Assembly: GCF_028882275.1 (NCBI RefSeq)
Contig: NZ_JARBUT010000002.1
Span: 124,001-188,000 of the forward strand
Reading direction: 5' to 3'
Length of the DNA: 64,000 nucleotides
Source: Nocardiopsis sp. N85
Lineage (GTDB): Bacteria; Actinomycetota; Actinomycetes; Streptosporangiales; Streptosporangiaceae
This document shows, piece after piece, positions 58,872 to 64,000 of the stretch. Numbering within the stretch: position 1 is the first letter of the stretch; the number at the start of each line of letters is the position of its first letter. The notes below the pieces were generated by a model. The model saw only the letters and a program-made list of their open reading frames with translations. It did not search any database and was not told where the DNA came from. A program made the position numbers and the translations under genes.

Positions 58872-60520
58872 TCTCCGTCCTGGCCATCGGACTCGTCGTG
58901 GTCACCAGTCTCGTCGTGGGCATCTACGGTGTCCGCGCGGCCCGCTCCACCTCGGACTTCCTGGTCGCCTCACGACGGGTGTCGCCGAACTGGAACGCCA
59001 TGGCGATCGCCGGCGAGTACCTGTCGGCCGCCTCCGTGCTGGGCCTGGCGGGGCTGTTGCTCAAGAACGGCCTGGGCACCATGTGGTACGCGGTGGGGTT
59101 CTGCGCCGGCTACGTGGCGGTGGTGGCGCTGGTGGCCGGGCCGATGCGCCGGTCGGGGGCGTTCACGGTGCCGGACTTCGCCGAGTACCGGCTGGGAGCG
59201 CCACGGCTGCGCAAACTGTGCGGTTTCGTGGTGCTGGTGATCATGCTCTTGTACCTGGTGCCCCAGTTCAAGGGCGCGGGCGTCGTGCTGGCCCTGGTCA
59301 GCGGCACCCCGTACTGGGTGGGCGTGCTCTTGGCCGGGATCGTGGTGAGCGGGTCGATCGCCGCGGGCGGGATGCGTTCGGCGACCTACGTGCAGGCGTT
59401 CCACTACGTCATCAAGCTGCTGTTCATCGCGGTGCCGGCGATCTACCTGGTCGCGTACGCGGGTCCGGAGGTGCGCGCCCAGGCGCTGCATCCGGAGTGG
59501 GGGACGCACTTCCCGGAGACGACGCCGGTGGAGTTCACCGTCGACACCCGCTTCGGTCTGGACGAACCGGTGACGGTGACCGCTCCGGACGGCACGACGA
59601 TCGACCTGGCCGCCGGCGACCACACCGCGTCCGAGGGCACCCGCTACGTGTTCCCGGAGGGGGCGGCGGTGCCCCATCCGCAGGGGCTGCCGGACCTGGG
59701 CGGTGAGCGGTGGAGCACGCCCCTGTTGGACTCCGGCGGGTATCCGCTGTTCGAGACGTGGTCGACGCTGCTCGCGATCACGCTCGGTTGTATGGGGTTG
59801 CCACACGTCATCATGCGCTTCCACACCAGTCCGACGGCGCGCACCGCCCGCCGGGTGGCGGTGGGCGTGATCGCGCTGCTCGGCCTGTTCTACCTGTTCC
59901 CGGTGGTGTACGGGCTGCTCGGTCGAGTGCTGACCCCGCAGTTGGTGCTGTTGCAGGGCACCGACACGGTGGCGGTGGTCCTGCCCGCGCAGGCGGTGCC
60001 GGGTTCGGCGGGCACGATCCTGACGGCGTTGGTGGCGGCGGGCGCGTTCGGCGCGTTCCTGTCCACGTCGTCGGGGTTGCTGCTGGCCCTGGCGGGCGGG
60101 TTGTCGCACGACCTGTTCCAGGGGAGCGTGCCGCGGTTGCGGCTGGCGGTGGCGGTGGGCGCCTGTGTGGCGGTGCTGCTGGCGCTGCCGGCCGAGGCGA
60201 TCGACATCAACGTGCTGGTGGTGTGGGCGTTCACGGTGGCGGCGTCGACGTTCTGCCCGCTGCTGGTCCTGGGGATCTGGTGGCGGCGGTTGACCCTGCC
60301 CGGTGCCGCGTCCGGCCTGATCGTCGGCGGTGTGACGGCGACCGGGGCGGTGGGGTGGTCGATCCTGCTGCCGACCCCGCCGGGGTGGGCGACGGTGCTG
60401 CTGGCGCAGCCGGCGGCGTGGACGATCCCGTTGGCGTTCGCGACGATGATGGCGGTCTCCCGGCTGACCCGGCCGCCGGACTGGGCCGAGCACGCGGTCC
60501 TGCGCCTGCACTCCCCGTGA
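58868..60520 (+). CDS. Sodium/solute symporter, second copy (diverged)
   Basis: A 550-residue SSS-family carrier with about 13 helices: ARSTSDFLVASRRVSPNWNAMAIAGEYLSAASVLGLAG (near 20-58), FTVPDFAEYRLG, and AAGAFGAFLSTSSGLLLALAGGLSHDLF (near 390). A 90-residue hydrophilic loop (about 200-290) with a Val/Thr/Asp-rich pattern sits between helices 6 and 7, longer than in the first symporter. Substrate unknown; the shared two-component system suggests a small carboxylate. GTG at 58868. Confidence 0.88.
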   Translation: MISVLAIGLVVVTSLVVGIYGVRAARSTSDFLVASRRVSPNWNAMAIAGEYLSAASVLGLAGLLLKNGLGTMWYAVGFCAGYVAVVALVAGPMRRSGAFTVPDFAEYRLGAPRLRKLCGFVVLVIMLLYLVPQFKGAGVVLALVSGTPYWVGVLLAGIVVSGSIAAGGMRSATYVQAFHYVIKLLFIAVPAIYLVAYAGPEVRAQALHPEWGTHFPETTPVEFTVDTRFGLDEPVTVTAPDGTTIDLAAGDHTASEGTRYVFPEGAAVPHPQGLPDLGGERWSTPLLDSGGYPLFETWSTLLAITLGCMGLPHVIMRFHTSPTARTARRVAVGVIALLGLFYLFPVVYGLLGRVLTPQLVLLQGTDTVAVVLPAQAVPGSAGTILTALVAAGAFGAFLSTSSGLLLALAGGLSHDLFQGSVPRLRLAVAVGACVAVLLALPAEAIDINVLVVWAFTVAASTFCPLLVLGIWWRRLTLPGAASGLIVGGVTATGAVGWSILLPTPPGWATVLLAQPAAWTIPLAFATMMAVSRLTRPPDWAEHAVLRLHSP

Positions 60521-60613
60521 AGGCCGTGCCCCCCGAAGACCATGGTTCCGGCCCGACGAGCGCGGCGAACACGTACGATCTCCAAGTGTAATGTCATGAG
60601 CACGAGGAGTGAT

Positions 60614-61390
60614 ATGCCTTCCCCCCGCCGCACCCTGACCGCCCTCACGGTGGCACTGCTGCTGATCGGCGGCGCCACGGCGGCCGGGGCCGCCACCCGA
60701 CCGGCCGACACGCCCCCTGGGCCCGAGGGTCCGGTGACGGTCTCCACGTCGGACGGCGTGCGGGTGGACGCTCCGGGGGTCCGGGTGGTGAGCGGCCCCG
60801 AGAGCGTCGAGGTGGAGGTCGGCCGGAGCCCGGTCTCCCACGTACTGGTCTGCGCCGACGGGACCCGTGTGGTGGTCCATTCGGGCCAGGCGCCCCCGTG
60901 CCCTTCCCCGAGGCCGCCGCGACCCGCCCCCACCGTGCCGGCCCCGGAGCCGCCGCCCCCCGCCGATCCCCCGCCCTACGAGCCGCCGCCCCCCTCCGAG
61001 GAGCGGCCGCCGTCCGAGGAGCGGCCTCCCTCCGAGGAGCAGCCGCGCGTTCCCGGCCCCCGCCCCGGGACCCCCGGCACCGAGCCCGGCCCCGAGCCCG
61101 GGACCGACCCCGCGCCGACCCCCGGGACGACAGCCGTCATCGCCGCCCCCTCCGTCACACCCGGCGCCCCGGATCCCGAACGGCCGGCGTCCGAGGCTCC
61201 GGTGGCGGCACGGCACGAGGAGCCGGTGCAGGTCGCTCCCGTAGGTTCGCTGCTGGACGCGTCCGAAGGAGGTACGGGGACCGGGACGGCCTCCTTCACC
61301 CCCATGCGCACGATGGCGGTGATCCTGGTCGTGGTGATCGTGGCCGTCGCCGGTGCCGCCCGGGCCGCCGGACGCGCGAGCCGTCGGTAG
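60614..61390 (+). CDS. Pro-rich surface protein with C-terminal anchor
   Basis: A 258-residue protein: signal peptide (LTALTVALLLIGGATAAGAA, residues about 8-27), a short folded domain (about 40-95) with one Cys, a long Pro/Glu-rich stalk including three PPSEE(R/Q) units, and a C-terminal helix (MAVILVVVIVAVAGAARAAG) plus RASRR, which could anchor it in the membrane. No LPxTG motif. ATG at 60614 follows GAGGAG; an in-frame ATG at 60596 is less well placed. No family recognised. Confidence 0.65.
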   Translation: MPSPRRTLTALTVALLLIGGATAAGAATRPADTPPGPEGPVTVSTSDGVRVDAPGVRVVSGPESVEVEVGRSPVSHVLVCADGTRVVVHSGQAPPCPSPRPPRPAPTVPAPEPPPPADPPPYEPPPPSEERPPSEERPPSEEQPRVPGPRPGTPGTEPGPEPGTDPAPTPGTTAVIAAPSVTPGAPDPERPASEAPVAARHEEPVQVAPVGSLLDASEGGTGTGTASFTPMRTMAVILVVVIVAVAGAARAAGRASRR

Positions 61391-61394
61391 TCGG

Positions 61395-62168
61395 TCACGG
61401 GGCCGTCAGTGCCCGGTCGATGTGGTCGAACCCGCTCAGGGCGTCCTCGATCCCGCCCGCGTCGTGGGAGAGGATGCCGCTGAACGGGTGCCCCATGTAG
61501 AACAGCAGCAGGACCGTGACGAACACGAACACCAGGTTGGCGCCGGCCCAGAAGTAGGCGACCCGGGAGCCGCGCCGGACCATGGCGAAGGGCAGGACCG
61601 CGACGGCGGTGGCGGACAGCGCGGCGATACCGGTGAGCAGGGGCGGCATGCCCTCGGTGGCGGCGTCGGCCCGTTCGAGCCGGGCCTCCCCCAGCGAGTT
61701 CAGCTCCTGGCGGGCGGTGAGCCGGTCCAGCCCGTCACCGGTGTCGGAGACCGAGAGCGACCGCACCGAGGCCGCCAGGTCGGCGTAGGCCGCGTCGCCC
61801 TCCCGGCTGAGCCCGTCGGCGGCCCGCATGGCCGGCCAGTCGTCCTGGACGACGGACCCCAGGTAGGCGCGCAGCCGTTCGCGCACCTCCGCGGCCTCGT
61901 GCTCGGGCAGTGCGACGGTGCTCCAGTACAGGGACTGCGCGGAGCCGACCTCGGTCATGATGCCGTCCTCGGCCCCCTTGAAGCCCTCCCAGGCGATCAC
62001 CACCCCCATCGCCGCCGAGCCGAGGTAGAGGGCGAGCACGCACGGGGCCACGACGACCCCCACGGCGCCACCGGACCCCTCATCGTCGACACGGAAGCGG
62101 CCGACGGCCAGGGCGGCCCCCGCCACCATGGTGGCCAGTACGGCGAGGACGAGGATCAGGGTGAGCAT
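61395..62168 (-). CDS. DUF4239 (bestrophin-like) membrane protein
   Basis: A 257-residue protein with helices at the N-terminus (about 1-20), about 40-62 and two near the C-terminus (about 180-230), and a helical soluble middle: GFKGAEDGIMTEVGSAQSLYWSTVALPEHEAAEVRERLRAYL is typical of DUF4239, a distant relative of bestrophin channels. Function unknown. Convergent with the Pro-rich protein gene, only 4 bp apart. Confidence 0.75.
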   Translation of the reverse strand: MLTLILVLAVLATMVAGAALAVGRFRVDDEGSGGAVGVVVAPCVLALYLGSAAMGVVIAWEGFKGAEDGIMTEVGSAQSLYWSTVALPEHEAAEVRERLRAYLGSVVQDDWPAMRAADGLSREGDAAYADLAASVRSLSVSDTGDGLDRLTARQELNSLGEARLERADAATEGMPPLLTGIAALSATAVAVLPFAMVRRGSRVAYFWAGANLVFVFVTVLLLFYMGHPFSGILSHDAGGIEDALSGFDHIDRALTAP

Positions 62169-62282
62169 AAGGGTTCCCGAGGGCAGATTTCATCACTGTC
62201 GGTAACATCATTAGCACGTGGCGAAGTGATCTCTCAGCCGTTCACGAAAACACCCGCACCTGTACGTCGGGCGCCGCGTCCG

Positions 62283-62319
62283 GGGGTCGGTGACCGAGGT
62301 GGGCCCGGCCACCGACCCC
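62283..62319 (-). terminator. Terminator after the pullulanase gene
   Basis: 10-bp stem GGGGTCGGTG/CACCGACCCC (62283-62292 with 62310-62319), starting 9 bp after the stop codon on the - strand. Confidence 0.6.
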
Positions 62320-62328
62320 GCGTCGGGG

Positions 62329-64000
62329 TCAGTCCGCCACGAAGACCGCGACGGTGCGCGGCGGCACGTTCAGGACACCCGTGTCCGGGTCGAACGCGGA
62401 TTCGCGCACGACCTCGTCGTCGGACCCGGCCTGCACCGGATGCAGGGCCACGTCACCGCCGATGAGCGCGTCGACCCGCGGTTCCGCCGGGTCGGGGGAC
62501 GCGTTGAACACCACCGTCACCGAGGTCCACTCCTCGTCGAGGCCGGTGGTGTCGATGTGCATCGTGATGACCCCGGGGATCTCGCCCGCGTCACCGGCGG
62601 GGAAGGAGAGTCGTTCCTGGATCTCCTCGGCGGTGCCCAGGGAGAACGCCGGGGTGGACTCGCGGATCCGCAGCAGTTCGCCGAAGCGGTCCCTGCTCGC
62701 GTCGATCGCCGCGCAGTCGGCCACCAGGGCGGGATCGGCCAGCAGGGGGCGCGCGTAGGACCACTTGTCCTCGTTGTCCCACGCCGGTGGCAGGCCGACA
62801 CCGAAGTTGTTGCCCTCGGAGCAGTCCCGGGAGAACCGGTTGAACCAGTCGCCGGAGTCGTAGGAGTTGCGGTCCAGGGACTTGGAACGCAGCCGCTCAC
62901 TGCCGGCGTGCACGAGTACCGGCCCCTGTCCGAGCAGGGCCGTGCCCAGGGACAGGGCCTGCATCCGCACCCGGTCGTCCATGGGCGTCGTGGGCGGGAG
63001 CTTGTAGGCGAGCGCGTCGTACAGGGTCTCGTTGTCGTGCGCGTCGACGTAGGTGATCGCCTCCTGCGGGGAAAGGCTGTACCCGCCGGGGGCGCCGTTG
63101 TAATCGACGTCCCAGCCGGTGACCTCCCTGCCGGAGGAGTCCGTGAACCGGTAGTCGCGCAGGTTGCCGGTCAGGCCGACCTTGATGAGGTCCTGGTAGC
63201 GGCGCAGCCGGTCCGCCTGTTCCTGCTCCGTGCCGTTGGCGGGCGAGGCGTTGGGGTCGGTGTACAGGCCGCTGCCGAAGCCCTGCACGCCGGGATCGCC
63301 GTCGAAGGGGCCGCCGCCGCGCACGGCGTCGCGAAGCCGGTCGTTGAAGGTGCCGATGCCGGTCCCGGCCATGTTGATCTGCGTGGCCTGCTCGAACCGG
63401 GCGTCGTCGGCGACCTCGCCGAAGTTCCAGCCCTCGCCGTAGAGAAGGATCGCCTTCCCGTCGACGCCGTCCTCTTCGAGGGTGAGCGCGTCCAGGGCGG
63501 CGCGCACGTCCAGCATGTTCTGCTTGGGGTGGTGGCCCATGAGGTCGAATCGGAAGCCGTCGACCTTGTACTCACGGGCCCAGGTGGTCACCGAGTCCAC
63601 CACGAGCCGTCCCGTCATCAGGTGCTCGGGAGCCGTGTTCGGGCAGCAGGTGGAGGTGGCGACGGCCCCGTCGGCGTCCAGTCGGTGGTGGTAGCCGGGG
63701 ACGACGCGGTCGAGCACCGACTGCTCGCCCTGGCCGGCCTGGTGGGTGTGGTTGTAGACGACGTCCATCACCACGCGCAGGCCGGCGTCGTTGAGGCCTC
63801 CGACCATCGTGCGGAACTCGATGACGCGCGCGGACCCGTCGGGGTCGGTGCCGTAGGAGCCCTCCGGGACCGTGTAGTGGTACGGGTCGTAGCCCCAGTT
63901 GAAGGCGTCCTGTGCGCGGATCCCGTCGATACAGGCCTGCTGTCCCTCGGAGTCGGGGGCGAAGGAGCCGAGGTCGCACGGGGGTTCGGCCCGATCGGCG
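62329..64000 (-). CDS. Pullulanase-type alpha-1,6-glucosidase (GH13), 5' end outside the window
   Basis: The C-terminal 556 residues or so of a large starch-debranching enzyme; the reading frame runs off the right edge. The four GH13 regions are present: [21 protein letters not shown] (nucleophile Asp), [13 protein letters not shown] (acid/base Glu) and [29 protein letters not shown] near the cut edge is the pullulanase YNWGYDP signature. A C-terminal beta domain ends with [10 protein letters not shown]. Probably secreted, but the signal peptide is not in view. Confidence 0.93.
   Translation of the reverse strand, partial: ADRAEPPCDLGSFAPDSEGQQACIDGIRAQDAFNWGYDPYHYTVPEGSYGTDPDGSARVIEFRTMVGGLNDAGLRVVMDVVYNHTHQAGQGEQSVLDRVVPGYHHRLDADGAVATSTCCPNTAPEHLMTGRLVVDSVTTWAREYKVDGFRFDLMGHHPKQNMLDVRAALDALTLEEDGVDGKAILLYGEGWNFGEVADDARFEQATQINMAGTGIGTFNDRLRDAVRGGGPFDGDPGVQGFGSGLYTDPNASPANGTEQEQADRLRRYQDLIKVGLTGNLRDYRFTDSSGREVTGWDVDYNGAPGGYSLSPQEAITYVDAHDNETLYDALAYKLPPTTPMDDRVRMQALSLGTALLGQGPVLVHAGSERLRSKSLDRNSYDSGDWFNRFSRDCSEGNNFGVGLPPAWDNEDKWSYARPLLADPALVADCAAIDASRDRFGELLRIRESTPAFSLGTAEEIQERLSFPAGDAGEIPGVITMHIDTTGLDEEWTSVTVVFNASPDPAEPRVDALIGGDVALHPVQAGSDDEVVRESAFDPDTGVLNVPPRTVAVFVAD

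Overview
The window is high-GC DNA (GC-rich third codon positions, frequent GTG/TTG starts, many ATGA/GTGA overlaps) from an actinomycete. The order of housekeeping genes matches the mycobacterial/streptomycete block that links tatD, metG, rsmI and the protein O-mannosyltransferase with sepX, rimJ, glp (moeA), galU, 5-formyl-THF cyclo-ligase, fmdB and mscL. A guanidine-III riboswitch very close to the published Thermobifida one points to Nocardiopsidaceae (Nocardiopsis-like). This is inference; no 16S gene is present.

Layout. 0.1-6.2 kb: Tat-exported beta-carbonic anhydrase, TetR regulator, two tandem MHYT membrane sensors, rsgA, tatD. 6.4-7.8 kb: remnant of a Septu-like (PtuA/PtuB) defence pair, with the ATPase gene internally deleted and the HNH gene intact but lacking one zinc cysteine. 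7.9-18.2 kb: metG, a secreted protein, a fused secDF, an AIM24 protein, rsmI, pmt, a cold-shock gene, tatB and a membrane protein. 18.3-20.4 kb: gene-poor stretch holding a 16-codon minigene with two Trp codons before a strong hairpin, a frameshifted LuxR-type response-regulator pseudogene and tRNA-Ala(CGC). 20.5-28.6 kb: sepX, rimJ, mog, moaC, glp, galU and, on the other strand, 5-FCL, fmdB, a SAF-domain protein and mscL. 28.6-36.1 kb: M15 peptidase behind a candidate c-di-AMP riboswitch, tRNA-Arg(CCT), a TetR/SDR pair, a phospholipase D protein, two methyltransferases and a MerR regulator.

36.2-45.0 kb is the most interesting part: an uninterrupted same-strand array of four STM4015-type leucine-rich-repeat paralogues (plus the wreck of a fifth) followed by translationally coupled STM4014 (ATP-grasp), STM4013 (sulfatase/phosphodiesterase fold), STM4012 and STM4011 (two radical SAM enzymes). 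To my knowledge this conserved set has no described function. The LRR proteins share an N-terminal EFAGLPV signature and a C-terminal Y-x-x-V-T/S-E tail, which makes them candidate substrates or scaffolds of the enzymes.

45.0-53.9 kb: HAD phosphatase, a 183-bp MITE-like element, DUF2087 protein, fdhD, a NarL-type two-component system and an FtsX-type ABC transporter that share a ~40-bp upstream block, and a Gdx/SugE exporter behind a guanidine-III riboswitch. 54.2-60.5 kb: two [small membrane protein + sodium/solute symporter] cassettes with a LytS/LytTR two-component system between them. 60.6-64 kb: a Pro-rich surface protein, a DUF4239 protein and the 3' part of a pullulanase gene cut by the window edge.

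A recurring regulatory theme is leaderless transcription: at several genes a TAnnnT-like -10 box ends exactly six bases before the start codon.
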